Shown: positions 44,255 to 56,264 of the stretch, one piece after another
Position numbering within the stretch: position 1 is the first letter of the stretch
How the letters are laid out: the number at the start of each line of letters is the position of its first letter
Assembly (NCBI GenBank): GCA_947579605.1
Contig: OX388305.1
Location: forward strand, 33,307,542-33,371,541
DNA from: Athripsodes cinereus
Lineage: Eukaryota; Arthropoda; Insecta; Trichoptera; Leptoceridae
Length of the DNA: 64,000 nucleotides
Direction: 5' to 3'
Made by a program: the position numbers and the translations under genes
Notes under the pieces: generated by a model
What the model was told of the DNA's origin: nothing
What the model saw: only the letters and a program-made list of their open reading frames with translations
Database searches by the model: none

Positions 44255-44900
44255 TCCTCACATGCGAAACAAGTGGATGTAGCACTGAATCAAACATGCC
44301 GACTAATAACTGGCTGCCTGAAACCAACCCCAGTCCACAAATTGTATTGTTTGGCAGGAATTGCTCCCCCGGCTGTCCGACGAAGTGTAGCAACCGACTG
44401 TGAGAGAACCTCACAAGAGACAGACTCAAAGCATCTCCTATTTAACCATGTTCCCCCACCACAACGTCTCAGTTCTAGACGATCTTTTTAAAACTCCTCA
44501 TCCTCACTGACGGGCCCTGCTCCCTCTGAACGCCTACGTAGGTGGGCGGAGGATCCGCAAATAAGCGAACCTTTCCTACCCCAAGAACACCTTGCTGCAG
44601 GAGGCGATCTAGACTATGGGACATGGAAAACCCTAAATCGACTGAGATCTGGTGTAGGAAACTGCCGCGACAATAGAGAACGATGGGGCTTCCTACAGGA
44701 CGAATCCGGAGCATGTGACTGTGGTGCAGTACAGACTATGCCACACTTGTTGGAGTGTCCATTGTGCCCTGTCACTTGCACTATGGAGGATATTTTTGAC
44801 ACATCTCCACCTGCTGTGCGTTTTGCGCAGTACTGGAGATCAGTTTGATGGGTTTTTTCTCTTGGGTTTCGACACGATAAATAAATAATAATTAAAATTT
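44255..44900 (+). pseudogene. LINE reverse transcriptase C-terminal fragment with zinc-knuckle end
   Basis: The first frame (44266-44491) reads KQVDVALNQTCRLITGCLKP, TPVHKLYCLAGIAPPAVRRS and NHVPPPQRLSSRRSF. A frameshift near 44490-44515 follows, then RLRRWAEDPQISEPFLPQEH, TWKTLNRLRSGVGNCRDN and CDCGAVQTMPHLLECPLCP, stop at 44846-44848. The last segment is a C-x-C-x7-H-x3-C zinc-binding cluster of the kind that ends several LINE ORF2 proteins. A GATAAATAAATAATAATT tail follows. The clade is not assigned. Confidence 0.7.
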
Positions 44901-44937
44901 CTAATAAATGTGTAAGTAAATATTTAATACGACTACC

Positions 44938-45025
44938 ACATATACCGTCACGGCATATCCCACAAGTGGGGTAGCAAGCAGACCATGTTCTTTCTGTGCC
45001 ACTAATATCATGTCTGAATTTTTAT
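44938..45025 (-). mobile_element. Family A fragment (3' part)
   Basis: TACCGTCACGGCATATCCCA, CAAGTGGGGTAGCAAGCAGA and TTCTTTCTGTGCCACTAATA match the 3' half of family A on the minus strand; the 5' half is absent. Confidence 0.6.
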
Positions 45026-45344
45026 CTTTATGGTAATTTTAATTTTGTGTTAATCCATATAGTAATTGATGGTGACGGTTGGTTGGACGAAATGTTTCAC
45101 AGCAATGAGTCCTGTCACCCGTTGCGAACAATAAGAGAACTAAAGAGTGCGGTGGAAATCGGTGAACGTTTCTAGAGTAAAGCACGCTTAAACCAGCCAA
45201 AGCCAATTTGTAAGCGTTGGAATCACCCAGTAGCTACTCTCTATATTTGCTTACCCTCTAAGGGATTTGTTTTAAATAATATGAGATTGCAGTATGTCTG
45301 TTGAAAATCTAATACATATAAAGTGTACAGTGTATACCTATGTA
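45026..45344. other. Unassigned sequence between a SINE fragment and the R4 element
   Basis: A plus-strand open stretch at about 45068-45175 reads IDGDGWLDEMFHSNESCHPL, RTIRELKSAVEIGERF and stop. It has balanced composition compared with its surroundings but no similarity I can name. It is too short to call a gene. Confidence 0.3.
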
Positions 45345-48300
45345 TTTATTTATTTATCTTAAAAATATACGCGGCGGCAGAATTGCCATCCACACTTCTC
45401 AGCATTATACAACCAGATAAGTCTCCATATGATCAGTCATGATCACACAAAAACTTAACAGTCTAATGCCGGGAAAAATTCACCTATCCAGATATACAGG
45501 ATATCAAAGGATTAGGCTCAAAACGCGGGATCAAAATACCAGCATTGTGCCTGAAATATCTGTGTTTAGAAACCTTTTTACAATATTACAAGTGTTTATT
45601 ATAATAGATTTTTGAATTTTAATGTACAAATTAACCGGTAAATCTAATTTTTGTAAATTATTTATTAAAGATTTCGGAGTTACCCCTGTAGCTGACATGA
45701 CTAAAGGTATTATATAAACGGACCTAGAATGCCAAATATTTTTTATTTCTCCTGCTAGTTCTGTATATTTACGTATTTTTTCTGCGACGGTTGTTTGTAT
45801 ATTATGTGTATTTGGGACAGCGATGTCGATTAGGTACGTTATTTTATTACGTTTATCATGTAATACTAAATCGGGTCTATTATGATGTATTTGTCTATCT
45901 GTTATTATGGTTTTATCATAATAGAGCCTATAATTTTGATTTTCTAAAACCGGTTCCGGGTTGTATTTAAAATAAGGTATTACATTATTTGAGTTTAAAA
46001 GATTATGTTTAATAGCTAAATTTTGATGTATAATTTTTGCGACATGATTATGTCTATAAGTATACTCAGTTTGAGCGAGAGTGGAACAACCCGAAACTAT
46101 GTGTTGAATTGTTTCCGGTTTGGCCAGACATTTTCTACACGAATCATCAATTATGTTTTGATTTTTTATAATATATTTTTGATAATTTTTTGTATTTATT
46201 ACCTGATCTTGAATTGCTAGCATAAAACCCTCGGTTTCCCCATACAATTCCCCAATGGTCAACCACCTGTTTGACGCATATTTGTCAACATAAAATTGGT
46301 TGAGATCATTGAGGTGTCTAGCATGAAGTTCCTTCCTACCCCAAGATTCTAACAAAATATTTAAATAGTTTAATCGCGGACCTACTGTTTCGTCATTTAA
46401 ATTTAAAGGTGTATGATTTTTATCGGCCTGTATTATAATTTTATGTAATATAGAATTATTTTGTTTGTTCTTAAAAAATGTTTTAAGGGATTCTATTTGA
46501 TTATTATGTAAAGAGGAAATGTTAACAATTCCTCTTCCTCCTATACTCCTAGGCAGAACCAACCTTTCTTTCGCGGAATTTGGATGATGATACCTATTTT
46601 TTGTTAGTTGTGTTCTAATAAGTCTTTCTAATTTATCTAGATCCGTTTTAGACCATTTTATGATGCCAAATGAGTATGTTAATAATGGGATTGCCCACGC
46701 GTTTATTGCTTTTACTATGTTTTTGGCCGATAGATCACATTTAAATATTTTATTAAGTCTATCTTTAAAATCATTTGTTAATTGAGTTTTGATTAAAGAG
46801 TGATTTAAATTTTTAGATTGCGGAAAACCTAAATATTTGTATATTTCGTTATTATTCATGTTATTAATTTGATAACTAGAAACTATGTCCTGACATTCTT
46901 TAATTTTTCCTTTTTCAATGTGTAAAGTTTTACATTTATCTAGCCCAAAAGACATTCTTATGTCGTCTGAGAATTTTTTTGTTATACTTATTAGTTTTTC
47001 TAATTCGGTATCCGATTTAGCGTATATTTTTATATCGTCCATATACATTAAATGCGATATTTTTGTTGACAAACGAGTATTTCCGTTAATTTTGATTCCA
47101 TATTTGGATTCATTTAATAAATTGGATAGAGGATTTATTGCCAAACAAAACCAAAGTGGACTTAAGGAATCTCCTTGATAGATACCTCTTTTAATAGGAA
47201 TATCTTTTAGAGTTATAGATTTATTATTAAGATTTAAATTTAAATCGATATTCCACGAACCCATTACTGTTTTTAAGAAATTTATGATTGTTGGATTAAT
47301 TTTATAAATTTTGAAAATTTCTATTAGCCACGAGTGAGGTACGCTATCAAATGCTTTTTGATAATCGATATAACAAATATTTAAATTCCGATTACGCGTT
47401 TGTATTTGTTTAAGTATTACGGAATCTATTATTAGTTGTTCCTTACATCCCATATGATTTTTACGACACCCTTTTTGTTCTTCAGCCAAAATTTTATTTT
47501 GCGTCACGTGATTATATATTTTATTAGTTAAGCACGATGTTAATATTTTATAAATAGTCGGTAAACACGTTATAGGTCTGTATTGAGATGGATTTGTTGT
47601 ATTTTGACTTTTAGGTAGCATATATGTCAGACCTTTTGTTAAAAATTTAGGAACGTTTTGCGGGTGTTGTATGAGATTTGTTAAAGAATTAGCAATATAA
47701 GGTTGTAGGGATGTGAAACGTTTATACCAGAAATTATGTATTCCGTCGCAACCCGGCGATTTCCAGTTATGTGTATTTTTAATAACATTTTTAATTAAGT
47801 CAACGGAAATATTGGAGAATTCCATTTCGTCCACATCTGAATATCGATCAGTTTCCTCATTAATCCAATTTCCATTTTTATGTTCAATATTTTTACTCCA
47901 TATGTTAGACCAAAATTGTTTTAATTCCGGTTCCGATGGTAAGCCATTATTATTTTTATTAAAATCGATATTACTATTTAATTTTTTATAGAATTGTTTT
48001 TCATTTTTTACAAAAGAAGCGTTATCTTTTTTACGTTTAAGTTCTTTATTATACCGGCGTAATCGGCTAGATTTCGCGGCAAGTTTTTGTTTTAATATAT
48101 CTAGTATTTCATTAATTTGATTGTTTTGTATACCAGATATATTGAATCCATTATTTCGTGCTATTTTTTCAAAATATTTTATTATATTCCTACCCCGATT
48201 CCCGTTTTTAAATTCTGTGACTCTAGCAATATCTGTACGAATATTTTTTATGTTATTTTCCAAACGAATTTGCCAGTGGGGTTTTGATTTAGCTGTATTA

Positions 48301-49640
48301 TTTTGATTATTATTTATTATTATGAGCTTAGAGCCAATTTTTTTATGAATGGTAACCACACTAGCATATATAAGTAAATGTAAATTCAAAAATGATATAT
48401 TATCGTACAGAAATTTGTTAAATATTTTATTATTAAACTCGTAAATTAAAGACGAAAGTTTTTTAGACGAATTTAATTTTCTAAATTTGGGCCTACACAT
48501 CGGATCTGTATTAGCATAAAGATTGATGTTTTCGCGTACAGAATTGATCAATTCTGTAATATTATTATCATTCGCGACGTTATCATCTACATTATGGATA
48601 ACGTTATTTATTATTATATTATTATCATTTATTAAAGTAATTGATTCTACATTTATGTCGTCTTCTAGGCTAGTATTTAATTGTATTGTATTATTATTGT
48701 CATCATCATTATTATTTAATGGAATGTCAGGGTTGTTACCGCGGTGTATGCTATCGGCCACATCTTTTTTTATTTGATCGATTATTGTTTTAGGTAGTAA
48801 ATTATTACGTATTATTGATCGTCTTTGATCGGAAAGCCTTTGTTCGCTTACGTCAACTGCCGGAAAATTTTGCCTAAATACCGTATGTAAGCGTTGCCTA
48901 TAACCTAATAAATTTGTTTCCAAATCCGTTACGATAAAATATTGTTGAATTATGAATTTATTAACTTCGGTTGTCCATTTTAATCTCTGCCTAGAAGTTC
49001 CTGCTTTTGTTTTTTCTGGTCTTAAGTTTGTGTTTAAATTTCTATAATTTAGACCAGTTTCTATTTCTAATTGTTTTTTTATATCATTAATTTCATCAAA
49101 CGTTAATACATTATTATTTTTAATATTATTTATCTGATTAGTTATTATATTTTCATTTAATGAAAAATTTGGATAGGCCGATTTCATATAATTTACAATA
49201 TATTCCAGGCACAATACCAAACTAGTAGACTCAAATTTTGAAAAACGATAGTATTCACGATACAAATCCCTGTTCATCTCGAAAGTAAATGACTGGGGTG
49301 AATACAAATTTGTCTCAATGGTTGCAGACCGTAACAACATAGAGTCGTCATTGATCTGCAAAACATTTTGACTATGTTGTTGTCTACTAGTGGTAATCGC
49401 GATAGAATCTTGTCTTTCTCGGGAAACACTTGATTCTATATTGACGGTCGCGCATGAATCTCGGGATTCCAAAAGGCGAGTATCTTGATATCTTGAGTTT
49501 GACTCCATATTATAAATTTAATTATTATTATATTATATAATAATATTTGAGTTATATTTTCTTCAGGTACTGAAGTGTGGTAAAGTGCTTTCTTGGTGGT
49601 TGAAATGATATTATTTAAAATTTTCATCAAAACTTTAATA
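45345..49640 (-). mobile_element. R4/Dong-type non-LTR retrotransposon, apparently intact
   Basis: Single-ORF LINE on the minus strand. The 3' UTR (about 45365-45530) ends GGCAATTCTGCCGCCGCGTA, TATTTTTAAG, then (ATAA)n at about 45345-45362. The 5' UTR extends upstream of 49508 for an unknown length; it includes a palindrome CTTCAGGTACTGAAG at 49560-49574, and the boundary near 49640 is a guess. No target duplication could be defined. R4/Dong elements use a restriction-like endonuclease and insert at specific or TAA-repeat sites; here (TAT)n/(TTA)n words occur just before the ORF, but a target is not proven. Confidence 0.75.
45531..49508 (-). CDS. R4/Dong-type retrotransposon polyprotein (Myb-like, RT, zinc knuckle, REL-endonuclease)
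   Basis: 1325 codons without stop or frameshift, ATG at 49506-49508, stop TGA at 45531-45533. Order: N-terminal leader; Myb-like DNA-binding region around residues 175-240 (LKWTTEVNKFIIQQYFIV, VSEQRLSDQRRSIIRN); an Asn/Asp-rich linker (265-315); reverse transcriptase about 575-870 with WKSPGCDGIHNFWYKR, QYRPITCLP, EEQKGCRKNHMGCKEQ, YIDYQKAFDSV (about 711-721), GIYQGDSLSPLWF and YMDD (about 820); a C-x2-C-x8-H-x4-C finger at about 1123-1140; and a restriction-like endonuclease with a PD-x14-D core at about 1211-1228. There is no APE endonuclease. The combination of QKGC, YMDD and a C-terminal REL domain fits the R4/Dong branch of the R2 superfamily. All catalytic motifs are present, so it may be a functional or very recent copy. 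Confidence 0.85.
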   Translation of the reverse strand: MESNSRYQDTRLLESRDSCATVNIESSVSRERQDSIAITTSRQQHSQNVLQINDDSMLLRSATIETNLYSPQSFTFEMNRDLYREYYRFSKFESTSLVLCLEYIVNYMKSAYPNFSLNENIITNQINNIKNNNVLTFDEINDIKKQLEIETGLNYRNLNTNLRPEKTKAGTSRQRLKWTTEVNKFIIQQYFIVTDLETNLLGYRQRLHTVFRQNFPAVDVSEQRLSDQRRSIIRNNLLPKTIIDQIKKDVADSIHRGNNPDIPLNNNDDDNNNTIQLNTSLEDDINVESITLINDNNIIINNVIHNVDDNVANDNNITELINSVRENINLYANTDPMCRPKFRKLNSSKKLSSLIYEFNNKIFNKFLYDNISFLNLHLLIYASVVTIHKKIGSKLIIINNNQNNTAKSKPHWQIRLENNIKNIRTDIARVTEFKNGNRGRNIIKYFEKIARNNGFNISGIQNNQINEILDILKQKLAAKSSRLRRYNKELKRKKDNASFVKNEKQFYKKLNSNIDFNKNNNGLPSEPELKQFWSNIWSKNIEHKNGNWINEETDRYSDVDEMEFSNISVDLIKNVIKNTHNWKSPGCDGIHNFWYKRFTSLQPYIANSLTNLIQHPQNVPKFLTKGLTYMLPKSQNTTNPSQYRPITCLPTIYKILTSCLTNKIYNHVTQNKILAEEQKGCRKNHMGCKEQLIIDSVILKQIQTRNRNLNICYIDYQKAFDSVPHSWLIEIFKIYKINPTIINFLKTVMGSWNIDLNLNLNNKSITLKDIPIKRGIYQGDSLSPLWFCLAINPLSNLLNESKYGIKINGNTRLSTKISHLMYMDDIKIYAKSDTELEKLISITKKFSDDIRMSFGLDKCKTLHIEKGKIKECQDIVSSYQINNMNNNEIYKYLGFPQSKNLNHSLIKTQLTNDFKDRLNKIFKCDLSAKNIVKAINAWAIPLLTYSFGIIKWSKTDLDKLERLIRTQLTKNRYHHPNSAKERLVLPRSIGGRGIVNISSLHNNQIESLKTFFKNKQNNSILHKIIIQADKNHTPLNLNDETVGPRLNYLNILLESWGRKELHARHLNDLNQFYVDKYASNRWLTIGELYGETEGFMLAIQDQVINTKNYQKYIIKNQNIIDDSCRKCLAKPETIQHIVSGCSTLAQTEYTYRHNHVAKIIHQNLAIKHNLLNSNNVIPYFKYNPEPVLENQNYRLYYDKTIITDRQIHHNRPDLVLHDKRNKITYLIDIAVPNTHNIQTTVAEKIRKYTELAGEIKNIWHSRSVYIIPLVMSATGVTPKSLINNLQKLDLPVNLYIKIQKSIIINTCNIVKRFLNTDISGTMLVF

Positions 49641-49904
49641 TGTCAATGAAGTAAACTTGTTAATGTGTCAATATTTTTTGAATTTGTAGCTTGGAACAAT
49701 TTTGATGATTAAATTATTTAAGTACTTGTGGTGTAGATTTTATTTAAGTACTTATGAACTTGATATCATTATTTTTATATATTTTAAAATTTAATCTTCA
49801 ATCTTGTCTTGGTTCTTGATTATAAGGATAATTATCTTAAATCATTTATTTAAAGGTATATTATTATTATTTTATTTACTGTTTTTTGTTTAATGGGTTA
49901 GTTG
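49641..49904. other. AT-rich stretch upstream of the R4 ORF
   Basis: May include R4 5' UTR. No other feature seen; a repeated word TTTAAGTACTT occurs at about 49717 and 49743. Confidence 0.35.
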
Positions 49905-50045
49905 GAAGATATTGCGCTTCAGCGATAAACTTGCCCATCGCACAAAACTATGTATTCAGTGGTAATGTTGTCATGTTTTTTTTTACTCTTTGTATATACT
50001 AATTTTGTGCAATAAAGATTATTATTATTATAACAGTGAAGAAAA
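49905..50045 (+). mobile_element. Family C 3' tail, well preserved
   Basis: GTTGGAAGATATTGCGCTTC, AGCGATAAACTTGCCCATCG, CACAAAACTATG, then TTTTTTTTTACTCTTTGTAT and TTTGTGCAATAAAGATTATT with an ATTATT tail. The word order, a TGCAATAAAG polyadenylation region and the simple tail are those of a CR1/Jockey-type 3' UTR. No coding part is attached. Confidence 0.6.
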
Positions 50046-52374
50046 AAATAAATAAAAAGATAAAGAAAAACGAACGCTGGTAAAAAACTGTAAATACTAG
50101 AGTAATACCTTCAAATTAATATTTGTTTACACAACTTTCTAATACAGCTAAATAGATCTAATATTTAAGTAGCAAGTATAGCAAGCTAGACATACATATA
50201 AAACATTATACATACATTGCTTTGAAATTATGAAAAGTAGTTCAAAAATCTTTTATATATATATAAAATGTCATATCAATATGCATCTAAGTAACCTGAA
50301 AATTCTAAAATATTAAATAATTTTAAAAACACATTAATTTTTTTTATATCTTATACAAGTGATGCGAAAAAGTAAAAGTATAATATTTAAATTCTTTTCT
50401 GATTATTCCTGGTTTTATTTATCTAAACAGTGAATAATAATCACATATTTCCATCGTCTGTAGCGCGGCACATCTTGACCTTTCATCAATAAACTTAAGA
50501 AACAAAAATTACCATTATCTCTTAAGGATGGTGCCATTAGTTTCATATGTAATGTTTTTGTTTCGTATCAAGATGAGAGGAGGAAAAATTTAATGTTTCT
50601 ATAGGGAGGGGGTGGCTTCGCTAAACATTGAGAGCGAGTGTTATGTGACTATAGCCACTTTTATCGCGCACACCTTTAAATCCTAGATTATAAATCTCAT
50701 CTGAAATTACATGCAGGGTGGGATATTAAGGGTTGTAGGGAAGATATTGTAGGTGAAGGGGATGGGTGAATATGGAGGGTGTTTGGAGATAAAACATGTC
50801 GCTATTGTGCTCACAAAAACCTTTTTATTATGGAAACTTAAGCTCTAAACAGCTCGTGCAGATTTAACGGGGTGAAATATGTGAATATGTGATGTGATTC
50901 TATAAGGTTTTATTTATATTAACGTTACTTGGAACCATTAAGAGTTTAATATTACCCACCTACCTACATATTATGCGTACGAGTATCTACATACAACATA
51001 TCACCTACCGAGATACAAATAACGTTCACTTAATTTGCAAATAAGAATCTTTCGGTAGAAAGCGATAAAAACGAGGTGATTCGTAATATTGTTTTCCCAT
51101 ATGAACACCTTATTTGAAAACACATGTACAGACAAAACAATATGTACGTAGTTTTAATATTAAGCTTTCCATTTAAATTATGTAAACGAGATCTGACCGT
51201 CTAAAGAAGGAGGAAGTGTGAAAAATAGAATTGAAATGTTACGGCACGTTAAACTTGTGTTATGGATGGAATGGAAAAAATTGTGAAATGAATGTTAAAA
51301 TGGTAAAATTCATTCTTTAAAAGTAGGAAAAAATACTTGATATCTGAAGACCGAATGGTTTTCCCAATGAGATTTCTAAGATTAAGTAAATGCTAATTGA
51401 AAATAATGACCGAAACCTTTAACCAGAAGATTGTGTAAAAGTGATAACAAATGAAAAAGTTGTACAAGAATGGCAACGTTTTGTCTTCTATGTCTATATT
51501 GTAAAGAGAATATAGAATTAAATAATTTAAGAATTGAAATTTTTTCATGATTAATAAATTAGATTATGGAATGTTCCTATATAAAAATATAATTATTCTT
51601 TTTAAATATGTGTCTAGGAAAAATCGAAAAAGTATGCATTTATATAATAAGTTGTATCGTAGATATTTCTTCGGTTGTGTGTTAGTAGAGATGATCCCGA
51701 TACGTGAGTATCATACGAGTATAACATGTTTCTATGTTCTTTCATAAATCTGGCTGAAGATATATGAGGGCGCAATTTCCTGTATCCGGCCATTAGCGCC
51801 CGAGCTTTTATAAGCTTAAGCCCTGGTTAAAGACTGGTGGGGGTAACAACCAATTTATATTCTATGTGTTTCGAAAGTTTTATTACGCGCACCCTCAAAA
51901 ACTAAAAAAAGGGACAATCAAGATGAAGACGGTGTTTGTTGCAGGTTATTCAATTAACGATATGGGTGATATTGTGACCCTTCAAGATATTTATTATCCT
52001 TTTGGATATAAAGTATTACGATACAGATAACTTAACCAACTATATTTATGTATTGGAAAACAATTTCAGTTGCTACTTCTACAGCTTAATGCACGTTACT
52101 AAATTACATTCCACTAGTGTAATTTTTGTCAATTATCGCTAACTTAATGATTGTTTAATACCAACGACGATCTCTGAAAGTAGTTCCACAAAACTACATG
52201 TCCTTACAGCCACATATACCTGCATAGTTAATGAAATAAATAATTTAATTATCGTTCTAATTTATTAATCAAATGGAACTTATGTGATATTAATATTTCT
52301 AACGCGAGTCAAAGTTTGAATCATCCAATTGATTTAACAGTTTTAGAGAGAATATCGATAGTTCGTACATCCAT
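50046..52374. other. Spacer with one GC-richer block
   Basis: Mostly AT-rich. The segment 50560-50930 is more complex (TATAGCCACTTTTATCGCGC, purine-rich AGGGAGGGGGTGG) and might be conserved noncoding DNA; nothing in it is coding. No repeats of the window's families were found. Confidence 0.35.
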
Positions 52375-52525
52375 ACATTATAATTATAATAAACTTTATT
52401 GTTCAAAAAATTTGGATAAAAATAAAAGATTGCAACATGGTATAGGTATATCTACAAATAATTTTGCACAATGGGCGAGTTTATCGCAGGGACGCGATAT
52501 CTTACCCAAATGTCGAGAGGATGGC
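52375..52525 (-). mobile_element. Family C 3' tail
   Basis: Plus strand TTATAATTATAATAAACTTT, ATTGTTCAAA at the low end and TTTTGCACAATGGGCGAGTT, TATCGCAGGGACGCGATATC at the high end; reversed, this is the family C order with an AATAAA near the end. Confidence 0.6.
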
Positions 52526-54869
52526 AGGTGTATTTCCAGAATTTTTGAATGGAGATCGTGAGAGGACAAAAGAGAGAAGAAGGCTAACAGTAAGTAGTAA
52601 GTAAGTATTGTACGATAGTTATAATTATTAATTGAATAGTCGACAGTAAGGTAATGAAGGTAGGTACAGCAAATGGACTGTGGGAAGTCTTCAGAAGATA
52701 AAATAATAAACTATACATTTGTAAGAAAATTCCAAAGGAAAATAATGAGAAGAAAAGAAAAATGACATTTTCTAGGATGATAGAAACAAAAGTAAGTAAA
52801 GAAAAATATACGAGATAAAAAAATAACCTCATAGCTTAGAGCTTAAGTTCGAGAGAACTGTGAGCTGAAAGAAAAGTAGATTGAAAAGTCCCGAGAAAAA
52901 TGACCGCTGTCCGTCCTTTGTCCGCCCAGGTTTTGTTAGGGGAAGGGGGAGGAGAACCTGGCACCTACCAGAGTGGTGGCTTGTGGGAAAAATGTAAACA
53001 TTAATAGAAATACTGTTTTATCTGATGATTTATCATACGTATCAATATAAATAAACAAATGCAAAATTACTTTTATTTTTATTTTATAATTTTCCATAAC
53101 AAAGGAATGTTTAACATCGCCTTAACTCAACACCATTACTTTATTTAATGGTAATTTTCTTTCTTATTTAATCAACCTGTTAAGTTAAATAAAACTTATT
53201 TTAACTTGGATAAATCATTGAATTATTAATTAACATTAACATAACTATTATATTATGTGCATGACACAAACTAATAGGACAACTTTAAAGTAATTCAGTT
53301 TTTAATACGCCAAATTTTCCGCATAATAGAATTCCTTTGTTTGACTAAACTTTAGTCCATCACTTGAATATTCTATTGGTATATTGATCATGAGACATAA
53401 TAATAATATATAATAAATAATAGGTATAATTTGTTGAGTCAATAAGGTAGGTACTCGTAAGTGCAGTTGGTCTCATGATTTATTAAAAGCGATCGATTCA
53501 ACATTGGACAGGTAGTAAACTATTAATATAAGTATTCAATGCATTATGTTAGCAGTTCGTATTAAATTTAAATTGAATGCATAATAGTGTATATGGTATA
53601 AAATGTCAGTTCATATCAAAACCTTATTATATTCTAATGAGGAAAACAATCGCGTGTGTATTTGAAGCGGGCGGGAGAAGGTGTAGGTACTCACCACTTA
53701 CCCACACCCATCCATCTATTTCTTTTAAAACGATACAAACCGAGGATTGACATCCTATTGAATTATGCAGACACCAGTCAATTTAAATATGGAACGAAGA
53801 ATGGCATTTTCGATTGTATTAGTAGTGGTAATAGGAAATGGAAAAATTGAAATAGAAATGCGGGTGGAAAAAAATCTTGTTAATTATTACGAAGACACAG
53901 CTGCCGGGGAATCCAATATTCAGACATCGAATTATTCAAATTTTCAGTTCCGCATCGACGGACTTTGGAGGGGGTGGGGCGAACTTTTTTCCAATCGACG
54001 TTATTTCTTTGATTTTAATTTTTATTCTTGTAGGTAGGCTCTGGCCTTCTCCCGCCGTGCCCTCCGTTACCCCTTCGCATAATTGCCCCTCTAAGAAATT
54101 AATTCAGCGGAATTGTACGGAGCGCTCGTTACTATGGAGAAGGACAACTTTTCTTTTATTCCCCCGATGTAATTATTATAGAAAACGCGATCGGGTAATT
54201 TTCTTCTTTTAAATTAATTTGGAGGACTACAGAAAATGAAATGGGATGGCCATAACGGTACTTTTTAATACCAATTTCATTTAATGTGTCCATTGTCTGT
54301 CACAATCGATTACATTCTCTTCTTACCTTAATAATACTTAATGTATTTTACCTACGACGATTTTGTTATTTGTACAAAATTAAAAAAAATGCGTACCTAC
54401 CTACCTACCTTGTACACAAGAACAATTTTAAGTGGATCGTGCCTTTCTTTCTCTTCTCAAACGTTGTTGACTCGATCAACCTGGTATTTGGTCAGTATTC
54501 ATTTTCTTTAATGTTACGATTACTGGAATAATCAGAATTAGCATTATGTATATAATATAAATAAATATTTAAAAATGTACAAACTTAAAAGAAATTCTAA
54601 TAATACTGAATCTGCTTTTATTGAGAAATGTCAATTTGGTTTACTGTTCAAACCTGAAATATCATTTTTTTAAAGTTTATTTATTTGTTCATACTATTCC
54701 GGCATTTCTAACGAGTGTAGTAATTAATTAACGAACTGAAATAACCATATCAGTAGGGCAATACGATATTTGATGATTTAAAATCATTTATTTACTTATT
54801 ATTGAATATAACTAGTTTACAAATTGGAAATATGCATGATTTTTTTTTAATGATTCTCATATCCTTTTG
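52526..54869. other. Spacer with a complex noncoding block
   Basis: 53930-54230 is rich in AATTAATT and TAATTATTAT words embedded in CpG-containing sequence (GCGATCGGG, CGGAGCGCTCG). It is suggestive of regulatory DNA but unproven. Overlapping frames at 53765-54037 and 53877-54212 have no similarity. (TACC)n at 54391-54411. Confidence 0.3.
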
Positions 54870-55260
54870 TTTCCTGGTGGAGGAAAGGGTGACATTCAAG
54901 GTATGCCTTTTGGTCTACAAGGCTATAAACAAAATGGCACCATCGTGCCTCACAGAGCTTTGTCCCCTTGACTCGACCACTAGAAGACCTCTGCGCTCTT
55001 CGGAACTGGCCGTGAATAGACTTACTGAGCCAAATAGAGCCGGTAAATCTTACTTCTATGAGAAGGCCTTTGGTGTTGTTAGACCGGTTATGTGGAATCG
55101 CCTACCGGTGCCATTGAGAGATAGTCAGACTGTCACCAGCTTCAGAACCAAATTAAAAACTGAACTCTTTACTGGCGCCCTTGAGACGGTCTAGGGACTG
55201 TTAAACGGCGTCAAAATAAAATCATCCAAAATCATCCAAAATCATCATCATCATCATCAA
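54870..55260 (+). pseudogene. L2/CR1-like LINE C-terminal fragment
   Basis: Reads VEERVTFKVCLLVYKAINKM, APSCLTELCPL, RRPLRSSELAVNRL, KSYFYEKAFGVVRPVMWNRL, PVPLRDSQTVTSFRTKLKTE, LF and stop at 55192-55194. FKxCxLVYKxxNxxAPxYLxEL...AFxVxxPxxWNxLPxxLR...FxxxLKTxLF is the standard C-terminus of L2/CR1 LINEs. A tail of repeated AAATCATCC then (ATC)n follows at 55215-55258. Confidence 0.75.
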
Positions 55261-56264
55261 TTGTCATGAAAATTTAATTCAAAATTTTAATAGGAGGATA
55301 ATATATCATAAAACGTTTGGTTATTTTTTAAACAGAGCATTCGGTATGTGATGTGTTTAAACATATTTTTAGATTATTAAGGAGGCACTGAGAAATTATT
55401 GATGGACAAAAATGGTCATGTCTGACGATGTAATTTTTCTATGCTCCTAAATAATGTAAAGCTCCCTTGAAGTGATATTATCATAGTACGGCGATATCTA
55501 AATTTTCATATTAATTCAATGTTATAAATATTAATTTTAAATTTAATAATTGAAAGTATTCTTATCGATATAATTCTTAATGCTTCAACGAACATCATTA
55601 GGATTGCCTACCTAATTCTGATGGGTGGTAGAATTGACTCTCTCAACGGTCTGTATTTTTATTCAAAAACTTTTCGTTTCTTCCTTCCTTCCTTCCTTAT
55701 TAAAGGCCACTTAATGATTTTATAGAAAGTTGAAAAAAAGGAGAAAAAAAAAGAAATATACAAGGAGAAACTTTATAGTACTAGCTTTTGAAATATTCTT
55801 GAGAATGTCGTTGCAGTCACGGACTTATTAACTCGACGTTTTTATTATTTGACATTTTTAATTTTATTCTAGCGAAAAAGTTTCAAGAAAACTTTCATCT
55901 TCTTTATTTAGAATATTTATGTACAGGATGATAAAAATGTTATTTCAATAAAAGGAATTTAATATCAATTAAATATTTTAATGATAATCGAATCCGTTAC
56001 TTATTTGCGATAAAAATATTTATGTGTGCGTTTGAGTGCACTTTAAATGTATACAAAAAGGTATACACCTACATCTGGTTTTGATAAATCAACAAACATA
56101 TTCTAATTAGTACAGTTTATCACACCTTTTTACACTAAACTTGTCTCTATAACGAAAATGTTTAGATTTTCGTTTTTAAAAATAGTCTATGTATTGTTAT
56201 AACTGTACCTATTGTTTTTTGTGTTCAATAAAATTTTCAATCTAAGTCGATTAAAGGCAAATAG
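55261..56264. other. AT-rich spacer, nothing recognised
   Basis: A (CCTT)n at 55682-55697 and a GTGTTCAATAAAATTTTCAA 3' end-like word near 56222 are the only points of note. Confidence 0.4.

Noticed and set aside
53765..54212. Overlapping 90- and 111-codon plus-strand frames as genes
   Set aside because: No domain, no splice or start context, and they run through a pyrimidine-rich noncoding block.
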